A stretch of DNA of 64,000 nt from Corythucha ciliata (lineage: Eukaryota > Arthropoda > Insecta > Hemiptera > Tingidae): NCBI GenBank assembly GCA_038030265.1, contig CM075940.1, positions 806,001-870,000 of the forward strand. The letters run 5' to 3'. Below, in pieces: positions 12,126-22,339 of this stretch (position 1 is its first letter; each line of letters opens with the position of its first letter). The notes below the pieces were generated by a model that had not been told where the DNA came from, did no database searches, and worked only from the letters and a program-made list of their open reading frames with translations. Made by a program: the position numbers and the translations under genes.

Positions 12126-12900
12126 CCTCAACACCATTCTGAGTGAGGAAAAAAATTACGGGCTCCAATTTACAATGCATCGACGTTCTAAGAAGAGGAA
12201 ACCACAAGATGAATATTTTTCGCACTTACTTCTCTCTTTCACCAAGCATGTGAATCCGGCCCCTTTTGGCGTTGTATGATGCAGCAGAACACTTTTTATT
12301 CACACACGTGGGAGAACAGATATCACTCGACTGAGGTTAAGCTTACGCGTTGTTATGGACCTTCCGCATGCTCCCCAAGGGGTACCAACCTGCCAACTCT
12401 GAAAATTGACACACCAGGGGTCGCGGGAAGCCCGTGGCCCAGATACCTCGTGGGTCCAGTAGCCCCGACCTACTTAGTTAAAATTTATTGTTGTGCTTCT
12501 ATGGCTCTCAACCGCCCCTCCTCTTTTTTTAAGGGAAATTCAAGCGTGAAGCGACCATCCTTGCTTTGCTTAATGCTTGCTTACAGACGCGTAGCGCCTA
12601 GCGGTGGTCATGGTACTCCGGGTGGGTTCTGGGTTGGGACTTTGGGAGGCATGGGGTAGGGAGCGCTTAGCGCTATACACAAGTACAAGGTAGAGATCTT
12701 GAAATATCATGGAAGGGAAGTGGTATCCGTAACTGTTGATGAACTGCACTGTGCACTCACAGCAGTATACGCACTATCGGTTCAAGCTCACATCCATTAC
12801 TTGTTACAGGGGAATAACTGTTATTTGAAATAACAGTTATTTGTAACTGTTATTGGTTGATAACAATAACATTTGGAACTGTTCCGGGCAAATAACAGTA
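12126..12900. other. Right-hand part of the hAT element, no gene recognised
   Basis: This non-coding sequence ends in the AACTGTTATT-type subterminal repeats (12806-12900) that mirror the left end at 3750-3950. It contains two short GCGCTTAGCGC-like palindromes near 12595 and 12665. No protein domain was seen. Confidence 0.5.
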
Positions 12901-13078
12901 TCTCCCATCACTACTGAGAACGACTGCCTCTCTATTCCCTCACCACGGATGCCCCCCCCCCACTCTTGTAGTTCCTCACCCCTGTACAATAAAATTTCCT
13001 ACAGTGATCAATAGTATTGGTGATTTATCGGTTATTTTCAAGTAATTAACTTGTAGTGATCTATCCTTCAGATCAGAA

Positions 13079-14646
13079 ATGAGTTCAAGCGATTCTGACG
13101 TCGGATCTCCATCCACTTCAAAAAAAAGACGGTACGACCAGAAATATTTGAAGAAATGGGAAGAGTCGATGCCATGGATCAGGTCGAGTTCCAAGGGAAA
13201 TAAATATTTTAATTGCAAAGTTTGCAATGAGTGACGTAATCGGTGGGATTAAGGAAGCGAAGCGGCACGAAAATGCGAAAAAACACGTAGCGGCTTCCCA
13301 ATCCCTAAAAGGTTAGTTAGGGTCGATTAGAACCGATTATTTTTGTCCATTTGATACATATTTTTTCCCCTTAAGGTATGAGACCAATGGAACTTTTATT
13401 CCATTGTCAAACAAAAAAAGACGAGGATGTCGTTAAGGAAGCGGAACTGAGTATAGCTGCTTTCGCTGCTGAACATAACGTCAGCTTTTCAGCCGCAGAG
13501 CACCTGCCCGGTCTCATCAAGGCCATACATCCAGAATCGGAAATCGCCAAAAAGCTTTCATGTGGTCGCACGAAAATTAGCGCCGTTATTAAAAATGCGC
13601 TCGGCACATGCAGCGAAGACACACTAATTGCAAATATTAAAACGGCTAAATTTTCACTTCTCGTTGACGAATCGACTGACGTCGGATCTGAGAAAAACTT
13701 GGCGATTGTCGTGCGATACAAAGACGATGGATAAAATAACTCGGGATGCTTTCGCAGCTTTAATTCCCATGGGCACCGAATGCACTGCTGACGCGCTTTT
13801 CGAAGTAATTGAAAAATGGATAAAGGAAAAAGGTATTCTTGAAGTTTTAGTTACACTATTCTATTAGCATGACCAATAAACTAATTATTCAACAGATATT
13901 CCTGTGGCAAATTGGGTCAGATTTGGAGCGGATGGTGCGAGCGTTATGATGGGTAGATTCAACTCAGTTGCCACTCGTATAAAACAAAAATACCCCTGGG
14001 TATTTATAATGAGATGCGTGTGCCATTCGTTTGCCTTATGCGCTAGCCACTACTGCGCATCGTTGCCACATGAAGTTGAGGGAATGATGCGAGAAATGTA
14101 TAAATACTTTAAGTAAGGGTCATTAGTTGAATTTTCCTACCTGCTGTGAACTTAAGTTCCAATCTATATTCCAGATACAGCAGCAAAAAAACAAAGGATC
14201 AGGAATTCCAGCACTTTTGTAGCATAAAGCCGCACAAGTTGCTGCACCCTTCGGCCACACGCTGGCTATCGCTTCATGCTTGCGTTCAGCGTGTCCTGGA
14301 GCAGTGGTCAGCTCTTTAGCTGTTTTTTAGGAGCAAGGCGTTTGAAACCAACGACGTGGCGGCCCAGATACTCCATGAAAAATTTGACACAACAGACGTA
14401 AAGATTTATTTTATTTTTTTAGATAACATATTGCCGTACATAGTAGATTTAAATAGGGAGATGCAATGTGAAGCCCCTCAATTTCACACGCTATTTTCAA
14501 AAGTCGAGGCGTGTGTGAAATCGGTGCTTCAAATGTTCATAAAACCTGATTATTATGAGAAAAATGTAAAAAACACTCTTTCTTACAAAAAAATTCAGTT
14601 TAAAAATCCAGATTGCATCAGGCCTCTGAAAATGCTGATACCGTGA
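13079..14646 (+). pseudogene. hAT-related transposase with DUF4371-type core, multi-exon relic
   Basis: It starts at ATG 13079 after a TTCAG acceptor. Exon 1 has a Ser-rich head and a zinc-binding C-x2-C...H...H finger (FNCKVCNE, then RHENAKKH), with a stop and small shift at about 13230. Intron 13317-13376 is followed by the core (13378-13734) with the LLVDESTDV Asp motif. A one-base shift near 13725 leads to DAFAALIPMG. Further introns fit GT-AG: about 13832-13893 and about 14115-14173. The later exons carry WVRFGADGASVMMG (second Asp), CVCHSFALCAS and HPSATRWLSLH. A stop near 14320 precedes the final segment ending at 14646. The dimerisation tail is absent. The family is clear and the copy is dead. 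Confidence 0.8.
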
Positions 14647-14820
14647 CGGGGGAGAGGAATTTATTATTTGGGGGGGGGGGGGTTAGGTATGGAACGGAGA
14701 TTTGTTTCAAACACAATAAGTTATTTTTTTCTTTGGTACGTGTGATTAGATTTTATACATAAAAAAAAAATAAGAAGTAGTAATAATAAAAAGTGGGGGG
14801 GGGGGTATTTACAAGGAGGG
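14647..14820. repeat. G-tract low-complexity segment
   Basis: Runs of ten or more G residues occur at about 14671 and about 14796, separated by AT-rich sequence. They mark the junction between the truncated plus-strand transposase and the minus-strand retrotransposon side. Long G-tracts are prone to replication slippage and assembly error. Confidence 0.7.
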
Positions 14821-15597
14821 GGCATCCAAACTGATCGCGCTCGAGAACCTCGATGAAGCACTGAGGGAGGGCGCCGGAGATGACGAGAAATTATGCGGTT
14901 CCACGGGGATGCTGTGATCCGATGGACTCTCGAGGTCGGTCGAATCGGAGGCCGGTGCGTAGTTCCGCCGTCTCGGGTCGTTACCAGTGCAGCGGGCCCG
15001 TTCTAGAGGCTGTAGAGTGGGCTGGGGACAGGATGAGATGGGTGGGGGAGGAAATTTGGGGGCGGGAGGAGGTTTTGAGGGCCGGTAGCGTTTAAAGTTG
15101 GGGAGGAGGCAGTCACATGCCCCGACGCAGGAGACCTGGGAGCAGTTGGTGCATTTCTGGAGTCGAGATGGCTGTCGGGCGAGCCACGGTTGGAGTTCGA
15201 AGGGGAACGGGAGGGCGGCCCCTTGTACCAGTCTGCCCCGGTGATCCACCAAGTCAAAGTAACAGGACTCTAGCGCTAGGGTGGTCCTGAAGGCGGAGAT
15301 GTCGGCACCCACGATCCCGGGTTTTATGCCAATGGAAGGGGAATTAAGTTGTGAAAAATAGAAAGTTGCGGGGTTTCCCGGGGTGATAGCGGAGGGGAAA
15401 GGGGTCCCGCCGGGAGGAAGAAAAAATGTAGGATGGTGGCGTTCTAGATTCTTATTAGCGATTCCACGGGATCCGATTATCACCTCTCGGGTACCACCGA
15501 GACGGTGAAACAGGAGGCTTTGCTCAGCGAGACGGGGACGGTCCCGTCTCCGGACGAGTTTATCAGGACGAAGAGGGAGGAACTCGTTCTGGACCAT
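14809..15597 (-). CDS. 262-codon ORF of unknown function, Pro/Ser-rich with a Cys cluster
   Basis: An ATG at 15597 opens 262 codons. The first half mixes charged and hydrophobic segments. The middle holds a Cys-rich patch (CTNCSQVSCVGACDC), and the rest is Pro/Ser-rich and probably disordered. It lies on the same strand as, and downstream of, the gypsy integrase at 16997-17902. It could be an accessory ORF of that element, or lie beyond the element if the polypurine-like GGGGGGCGAA at 16429-16440 marks the 3' LTR. I do not recognise the protein. Being open over 789 bp in GC-rich sequence is weak evidence for coding. Confidence 0.4.
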   Translation of the reverse strand: MVQNEFLPLRPDKLVRRRDRPRLAEQSLLFHRLGGTREVIIGSRGIANKNLERHHPTFFLPPGGTPFPSAITPGNPATFYFSQLNSPSIGIKPGIVGADISAFRTTLALESCYFDLVDHRGRLVQGAALPFPFELQPWLARQPSRLQKCTNCSQVSCVGACDCLLPNFKRYRPSKPPPAPKFPPPPISSCPQPTLQPLERARCTGNDPRRRNYAPASDSTDLESPSDHSIPVEPHNFSSSPAPSLSASSRFSSAISLDAPSL

Positions 15598-15670
15598 CTA
15601 AGAAAATCAGAGGGTTTTTCGTTAGCATTTGGATCCTAGCCGGACCAAGCCGGGGCCTAGCGGGTTTGGC

Positions 15671-15926
15671 CCGGGTTATTGTCCCAGGCGACGGTGGGTT
15701 ATCGGACCACTCCCGAGTGCTTGGCCTCAGGGAGTGCAGGAGGGGAGGGATTGATTGGTTGAGCTAGGAGAATAGTGAGGGGGGGGGAGACCTACCTAGA
15801 TTACCTATAAATTCTAAGGTTGAGGGGGGATAACCATCCGGGTTATTGTCCCAGGCGATGGTGGGTTGTTAGACCACTCCCGAGTGCTTGGCCTCGGGGA
15901 GTGCAGGGAGGGAGGGATTGATTTTG
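15671..15926. repeat. Two direct copies of a roughly 90-bp GC-rich unit, 167 bp apart
   Basis: CCGGGTTATTGTCCCAGGCG begins at 15671 and again at 15838. The copies stay similar through GACCACTCCCGAGTGCTTGG to GGGATTGATT, with scattered changes. The unit contains a short palindrome-like CACTCCCGAGTG. This could be LTR-internal repetition or a subterminal array; no function is assigned. Confidence 0.75.
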
Positions 15927-16489
15927 GTTATCGGTAGGGGGAGAGAGATCAGGGTGACTCAATTTCATAAGACAAACTCAGATGGTTTTACCCGTTTATT
16001 ACCTTGAGTTTCACAAGTCTTACTAAATGGGACCTGGTGAATTGAACATTATGTGCCGGGTTGATCAGGTCATTATTGTAGTGACGACCCGATTTGGGGA
16101 GTAGCCCCTCTAAGATACTTGATGTGGTAATGTTTGCTTTTTTACTATTTACAAAGGTTTGTTAAAAAATATTAGAAGTATTAATTCGTAACTTATTTAC
16201 CCCGGAGGGTTTACCTGCTAATACGTAATTTACACAAGCTATTAATTTTACAAAAAAACTAGTTGAAATAGTACCGGTTTCCCCTCATAGAGTGCACTGC
16301 GGGTGAGGAATTTGTTACGTCATCAGTTCTTCTTGCGCACTCACCTGACACTTTTAAGTTTTCCCACTGAAATCCGGTAGAGGGCTTTCGTTGTATCTTA
16401 AAAATTTTTTGTGGCTACTACGGTAGCATTCGCCCCCCGTTAGACAAGATACAACGTAAAAAAAATTAAAACAAACAACAAAATGAAAG
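15927..16489. other. Non-coding; candidate polypurine tract of a minus-strand gypsy element
   Basis: On minus, ACGGGGGGCGAA (16429-16440) is followed directly by TGCTACCGTAG. A purine run followed by TG is what the start of a 3' LTR looks like. No matching second LTR is in the window, so this is inference. Otherwise I see nothing coding. Confidence 0.3.
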
Positions 16490-18123
16490 TTAAACGAAAT
16501 TCCCGCACTCATCGACAACACCAACACTGCTTCTTTTTCTTGGTCCGCTGGGAGCGACGTGGAGATATATCCAGGGGCTAGGCGGCCGTCTCGGAGGTTC
16601 GGGAGGCGGGGTGGGCGCTCGGTCGTCTTCTGAGCAGGGGGGTGTTGAGGGGAGACTTGGCGTGAGCGATGGATCTGGTCGGAAGACCAAGACTGTGGAC
16701 GCCTCGCATAACCACGAGTCCCTGGAGTCATCTCTTCGGTCGTCAGGTGGATTAGGGGAGGCAGGTTCCGAGATGGACGAGTCGTCTGAGTCCGCCATTC
16801 TAGAATAGACGGGAGAGAGCTGGTTAGCAGCGAATTTTATATGGCTTTGTCCCGTGTCAACGAGGTAAGTATTAGGTCCCAGGATTTACAGGATTGGCAA
16901 AGGTCCATCCCATTTAAGGGCGAAACCTGCGTGGAACCCATCGGCGGCCGAAGATTGTGGGTGGGTCTTGGTGTAGACCAAATCTCCGGGTTGCAATTAT
17001 TGATGACCTTCGTCCTTCCGGTATCGTTGAAGGTATCTTTTCTGGTTGCTTCGAACCTGTTCAGTTAGGTCAGGTTTTGGAGTTGGCAGGCTGTCTCCTT
17101 CGGATGATTTCTGAGCAGGTTCCCATTCGCCGGGTCTTATGAATTCGTGTCCAAACAGGATTTGACTGGGGGTATATTTAGTTGCGGCCTTCTGGACGTT
17201 CCGTAACGTAAATAGTATTTTGGAGATCTCGTCGTCCCATTGAGTGTGGGGTTTGTTTTGGCTTAGGCCAATTTTAAGTTGTTTCTTTAGCTCCCCATTT
17301 CTTCTCTCGGTTGGGTTAGCTTGTGGGTGGTAGGTAGCGGTGGTCCACTGTTGAATGCGGTTTTTTCGACAAAATTCGGCCCATTTATTGCTTGTAAATT
17401 GAACCCCATTGTCTGAAAGTAGGGTTTTCGGATAGCCGTATCGATGAAAAACTTCGTTTTCTAGTTTTCCCAGAATTTTTTCGGTCGTGGCGTTTCGGAG
17501 TGGAAATGCTTCGGTCCAACGAGAAAAGGTGTCGGTCACGACGAGTAACGTCGTATTTCCGTGTGAGCTCTTTGGATATGGTCCCATTAGGTCAAGGGCC
17601 ACGGTCTCCCATGGAGCTTTGGGTTGTCGAGGCTCGATGGTGGGTAGTCTTTTCCTCGTATCCGCCTTGCAGCTTCGACAAATTTTACAGGTGTTGACGT
17701 AGTTTTGGATGTCGGCCCATCGGGTAGACCATACGTATTTCTTTTTGATTTTTCTGTATGTCTCGTCTCTGCCTGGGTGGCCTTCTTCGTCGTGATGGAG
17801 GCGTAGGACGGTGTCTTTACACGGGGAAGGTACGAGGATTAGGTTATGTTTATATAGGAGTCCATGGCGTATGGAATAAGGGAACTGGGGATCGGTTAGC
17901 ACGGGTGCGAGGGTAGGGTCTCGCTCTTGGGCAAGTAGGATTCGCTCTTAAAGCTCGTCCAGAGGCGTGAGAGTGTTTACTGGCACGGTGGGTGGGGGGA
18001 ACACTCGACTGTCTCTGAGTACTGGCTCCAGATCCTCTGTGTTTCCTGGAGAGCGAGAGAGGGCATCAGGTAACTCGTTGTTCTTGCCCGCGACGTGTTC
18101 CGTGTCGAAATTGAATTCTTGTA
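16490..18123 (-). pseudogene. Ty3/gypsy pol, end of RNase H and complete integrase region
   Basis: From 18123 leftwards come the end of RNase H (AGKNNELPDALSRSPG), an in-frame TAG-type break near 17948, then integrase 17902-16997. The integrase has the HHCC zinc site (HHDEEGH...CKICRSC), catalytic Asp in DLMGPYP, Asp in LLSDNGVQF and Glu in NPTERRNGE. A GPF/Y-like C-terminal module (ALKWDGPLPIL...YLVDTG) runs on, with stops, into an acidic and Pro-rich tail ending at 16490. Integrase inserts the reverse-transcribed copy into the genome. The preceding RNase H half is at 32761-33141, separated by a 14.6-kb insertion. Confidence 0.85.
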
Positions 18124-18725
18124 TAGGGATGGAATCGGGCCGGGCCGGGCCGGGCTTGGACTCAAAATCGGCCCGGCCCGAAGCCCGGCCCGAGTCTGAA
18201 GCCTTCGGCCCGAGTTTTTTACGCTTGCTTAAAAAACTGCATGGGTGTCTTAATTCTGCATTCTAATGCAACGCAATGGCTAAAAACCCCGCGTTCCACT
18301 ACTTCAAGAACGAGAAAGGTAACGAAATATGAGTGAATAGAATTGTTCCCAAAAGCGGGAACGCCTTTGGCGACTGCAATGGTCTCGCTGGGTGGCTGTT
18401 GAGCTTCTTTGGTTAGCACTCGCTGGAGGACATTTCTCACACAAATCGGCAACCCATGAGCGCTAATTAGTAATTAGACGGAGGTTGGACAACTCTTACG
18501 GTTGCTGGGGTAGCACAGTAAGCCGCCTATGCTTACTTGCTAAGGGGAACTTGCTCCTCCTGCCGGGCCAGAGTGATCAGATGTAGAAGTGGAAATCGTT
18601 TCCTAGGACGTCTGGTAGAAAAAGTAGGACGCCACAAAACCAGTTCACAATTCACAAATCTATGATTAAAATTATTGACCTGGTGATTGCACTGACGAAA
18701 AACCGCTGAAATTAGTCGTCTCGAG

Positions 18726-18894
18726 TGTTGTAAAATGTTTATGGTTTAATGAATAATAACGACAAGACTTCTTTATTCAGAGGCGTAACATTGCCGACCA
18801 ATTAGACAACGGTATTCGGGAACAAGAAGTGGTGGGGCACGCTCGCGCATGACTATAAAATGATACTGTAAATATAACTATGATTCCTACAACA
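18726..18894 (-). repeat. 3' LTR (169 bp) of the nested gypsy element
   Basis: It begins TGTTGTA and ends TACAACA, so the ends are inverted. Its first 115 bp match 23421-23535 with one visible difference. It contains a TTTATTC segment that reads as GAATAAA on the coding strand, a polyadenylation signal. Confidence 0.8.
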
Positions 18895-19047
18895 CGCTCT
18901 TAATTATTTATTTATTTATTTTTTTTTAATTGATACGTAATAATTATAGTTCACAAAGTTTTAATAGAAAATACATAGTAAGATAAGTATGTAAAGAATT
19001 ACAAAAAAGTATGTTACATAAAAATCAAAAAGTGACAAAGAGCAAAT

Positions 19048-19083
<36 letters not shown>

Positions 19084-19253
19084 CACTGCTTTTCACTGAT
19101 GGCACTAACACTGCACTGCACTTTCGTAAACTTAAATTCTAACACTAGGGGCTATAACACTTGTGGTGGATTTCACCATTAATGGATTACAATGTTTTAA
19201 AAGCAGACGACAAAAGTTAAAGAAACTTAATGTTCTTGGTACACAACTTTTAT
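18895..19253. other. Non-coding 3' region of the gypsy element with a T-run
   Basis: This lies between the integrase stop and the 3' LTR. It includes a poly-T run of about 35 bases (about 19049-19083), that is, poly-A on the coding strand. No ORF with a domain is present. Confidence 0.6.
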
Positions 19254-20420
19254 TTATTTATCAAATTCCGCAAACGTGAAGCGTTTCGGGGGCATAATGG
19301 TACGACCACTGCAAGTGACACGAATAGGAATCTTAGAAGGGGTATTGGTGGGCGAAGGAGAAAGACGCGTACTTGCATTTGAAGATGAAGAGGAAGGAGT
19401 TGACGTCATTTCTTCTGAATCATTACTTCGTAAGACCGCAGGACTACGATTGACAGGGGGAGGGGGTGTGTTTTGTTGTGTATGTGTACCAAGTTTACTG
19501 GATGAAGGAAAAGAAACTGGGGCGATTGGAGAGACAGGAGATTTAAGTGAAGTACTTTTAATTATGGGACGAGGAGGTGCTAAAAGGTGTTGCCGGTTGC
19601 GAACATACTCTTTTCCTTCAGGGCTCTTTATCAAGTAAGACCTCGGACCGACTAAGTTTATAACTGTTCCTGGAAGCCAATGACTGTTTACGTTCAACTT
19701 GTAGTAAATATTATCGTTGGGTGCAAGAGGGGGCAGAGGACGTGTACGTTGGTCATCGTACTCTTTTACCTTCGACTGTTTTGAAAATGAAATTTGCATA
19801 TGACGATCGTAATCCGGAATACAAGGAATTAACTGGGAAGACGTCACGGGTAAAGGACATCGAAGACGACGGGACATAAGTAGTTGGGCAGGTGACACAT
19901 GACTTTCTTTAGGTGTGTTACGGAGATGAAGTAGAGCTAGATGAGGGTCATTGCCTGAATCTTTGCACTTACGAAGCATATTTTTTACAATCTTTACAGC
20001 GGACTCAGCCATCCCATTTGACTTGGGATACCTTGGACTACTTTTTATGTGAATAAAATCCCATTCGTTTGCAAATTTAGAGAATTCTAATAACGAATAC
20101 GGAGGACCACCGTCAGTGACGAGGTGTAGGGGAATGCCGTGACGACTAAAAATTGATTTCATGGCAGTAATGACGGTGAGAGAAGTGATATTAGGCATGA
20201 TAGCAAGCTCGATAAATTTAGAAAAATAGTCAACGACGACGAGGTACGTTTTATTTTCAAAATGCAAAAAATCAGCGGCTATTTTTTGCCAGGGCAAATT
20301 TGGTAAGTCATGGGGGTGTAAAGGTTCTGACGAATTATTCCGACGGAACTTTAGACAAGTAGCACAGTGTTCTTTCTGTTAGGTGCTGTATGTCCATTGA
20401 CATGTTGGGCCAATAAATGA
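19254..20420 (-). CDS. Gypsy integrase, C-terminal part of pol
   Basis: The continuous part is 20297-19254 (347 residues), preceded in the same frame by a Cys/His segment (HCATCLKF) of the zinc domain. The catalytic residues are visible: Asp in KIAADFLHF, Asp in LVTDGGPPY and Glu in GMAESAVKI. After the core come an SH3-like segment (WLPGTVINLVGPRSYLIK) and a Ser/Pro-rich tail. Integrase joins element cDNA to host DNA. The region 20420-20700 between it and RNase H is degenerate, so pol is not fully open. Confidence 0.8.
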
Positions 20421-20697
20421 CTCCACGGGCCAGATTTTTCGTTCGTTCTGGGCCCATGTGACCAGTGTGTAAAAGTTGTAAGATTTTGGGACGTAACTGC
20501 ACGGGAATTACAACACTGTTGTGTTTAAAGATAAGATCATCAATTACTGTAATTTCCGATTGGTGAGCCCATTACAGACCTGAGACTTGTTTTGTGGCCA
20601 CCCCTGAATGCAATAATTTTTAAGAGCCATCAAAGTTTTATCTGTTTAATTTCATTAAGAGACTGGGGAGAAACGGCTAAAGACTGTTTAATTAGAT

Positions 20698-21756
20698 TTA
20701 CGTGGACCGCGACTTCTTCATCAAGAATGGTATCTGTTGTCGGCGCTTTTCGATTTGTGCGTACCCCTGCTGGCATGGAGTCAGCGTTTTAGACGCATAA
20801 ACAATGGGTTTTCTGTTCTGAAGAAGAGCTGCACCGACAGCGTTTTGTGACGCCTCTACTGTTAGTGTAATCGGGACATTGACATTGAAGTGAGAAAGAG
20901 TTCCAGCTAGGGCTACACGACGTTTTATATTTTCAAAGGCTTGTTGACAGGTTTTATTCCAGGACCACTGGGCATTATTTTTAGTGAGATGACGGAGGAG
21001 AGTAGTTAATTCAGACAAATTTTCGATGAAACTACCAATGTAATTCACCATACCAAGAAATCGTAGAAGACCTTTTTTATCTGTTGGGGCGGGCATTTCA
21101 TTAATTGCCTTTACACGGGACTCGTCTGGTGATATTCCATCTTGGGAGAAAATGTGACCCATGTATTTAACTTTTGACATACCGAGACTACACTTGAACA
21201 AATTGAATCGGATATTTATTTCTTCGGCGCGTCGGAAAACGCTTTCAAGGCGTTGATCATGGATTGACTGAGTTTCGCCAAAAACGAGTAAATCATCCAA
21301 ATAAATGCAAACACCGGGCAAATCACCAAAAAATTCAGTCATGACTCTATGAAAAAATTCGGGGGCTACGTTTACTCCAAATGGTAATCTGAGAAAGCGG
21401 TATCTCCCCAAGGGAGTGTTAAACGTTAATAATTTAGAACTTTCTTCATCGACGGAAATTGTCCAAAATCCTGAGTTTGCATCTAAGGTGGAAAAAATGA
21501 CTGCTCCATTTAATTGGGACCGGATAACTTCAAGTGTAGGAAGCTGATAATGCGATCTTAAAAGGGCTGAATTGAGATTCCTTGGGTCGAGACAAATTCT
21601 TAGGCTTCCTGACTTTTTTTCTGTGACAACCATAGAACTCACCCATTCGGACGGTTCCGTGACTTTACTAATTACACCTTCTTGCTCCATTCGGTTTAGT
21701 TCACCCTTCACTTTCGGGTACTTACATGTTAAAGGGTAATTTTCGAGGTGGGTCAA
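20698..21756 (-). CDS. Gypsy reverse transcriptase and RNase H
   Basis: The 352 codons include LRICLDPRNLN, the catalytic YLDDLLVF box, the thumb with LRFLGMVNYIGSF, and the start of RNase H (VEASQNAVGAALLQ, where the usual first Asp of TDAS is Glu). It copies the element RNA into DNA in cytoplasmic particles. The end diverges after the YASKTLTPCQQGYAQIEK region, pointing to a frameshift near 20740. It joins the protease ORF by a frame change at about 21730. Confidence 0.85.
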   Translation of the reverse strand: MTHLENYPLTCKYPKVKGELNRMEQEGVISKVTEPSEWVSSMVVTEKKSGSLRICLDPRNLNSALLRSHYQLPTLEVIRSQLNGAVIFSTLDANSGFWTISVDEESSKLLTFNTPLGRYRFLRLPFGVNVAPEFFHRVMTEFFGDLPGVCIYLDDLLVFGETQSIHDQRLESVFRRAEEINIRFNLFKCSLGMSKVKYMGHIFSQDGISPDESRVKAINEMPAPTDKKGLLRFLGMVNYIGSFIENLSELTTLLRHLTKNNAQWSWNKTCQQAFENIKRRVALAGTLSHFNVNVPITLTVEASQNAVGAALLQNRKPIVYASKTLTPCQQGYAQIEKRRQQIPFLMKKSRST

Positions 21757-22336
21757 TTATAGGCTGACTATTAGGTTTAAGTGACAAGTGACAGACGGTA
21801 GGGAGACATCCTAGTCCTTGAAAAATGTGTTTAAATTTTTGTATCAAAAAAGTGTACTTGTCTTGGTCTATGACGTCAGCGATTGTGTTTAAACGTTTGA
21901 TAAGTCCGAGACTTGTGCAAGAATCAAGTCCTAACACAGTGGGACAAGGCATGTTGACAACGTGAAACGAAATTTTGAAAAATTTGCCTTTAATAAAGCA
22001 TCGAATGAGGCATTGTCCTAAATTGGGCAGCACCGATTCGCAAAAAGAGAGAATTTTGGTAGGCGAAGAAATGACGTTACGAGGATGAATTTGCAACATT
22101 TTGAAAGTATCGAAAGACATACAATTAATCTGAGCGCCTGTGTCTAGTTGAGTGGGAATGACGTGATCATTAATGTGCAAATTGATGGACCATTCTGAGT
22201 GGGAAGTAGGTGACGATAAATTGAAAATATAAGCTTGGTTATCATTGTTGGAAAAAGCTGAATTATCATTGTTAGCAAAAGATTGACTGTTAGACGATGA
22301 CTGTTGTAGAATTTTTACAAAACGAGAACGGCACAT
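21722..22336 (-). CDS. Gypsy aspartic protease and pol N-terminus
   Basis: The active-site motif is DTGAQINCMSF, followed by a flap region and VLGLDSCTSLGL. It processes gag-pol. Downstream it leads to the conserved lead-in to RT (PPRKLPFNM), where the frame changes. The upstream sequence links to the gag zinc knuckle CQKPNHFAKMC at about 22370-22340. Confidence 0.8.
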   Translation of the reverse strand: MCRSRFVKILQQSSSNSQSFANNDNSAFSNNDNQAYIFNLSSPTSHSEWSINLHINDHVIPTQLDTGAQINCMSFDTFKMLQIHPRNVISSPTKILSFCESVLPNLGQCLIRCFIKGKFFKISFHVVNMPCPTVLGLDSCTSLGLIKRLNTIADVIDQDKYTFLIQKFKHIFQGLGCLPTVCHLSLKPNSQPIIDPPRKLPFNM

Positions 22337-22339
22337 TTT

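Larger units (their letters stand above)
3734..12913 (-). mobile_element. Complete hAT element (9.18 kb) with nested insertions
   Basis: The ends are TAGTGATGGG on the left and its reverse complement CCCATCACTA on the right. They are flanked by a perfect 8-bp duplication CTGAGAAC (3726-3733 and 12914-12921), which fits the hAT preference nTnnnnAn. Subterminal AACTGTTATT/AATAACAGTT motifs recur in both orientations at both ends. Its transposase is on minus (BED exon at 8148-7939, catalytic body 6638-4960). Later passengers are an inverted-repeat element in the intron, a 151-bp MITE at 8675 and a pogo-like transposon at about 8.9-12.1 kb. The boundaries are read directly from the sequence. Confidence 0.9.

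Noticed and set aside
12276..12659. Plus-strand open frame of 127 codons near the hAT right end
   Set aside because: No motif, low-complexity Gly-rich end, and it lies in sequence expected to be non-coding transposon DNA.
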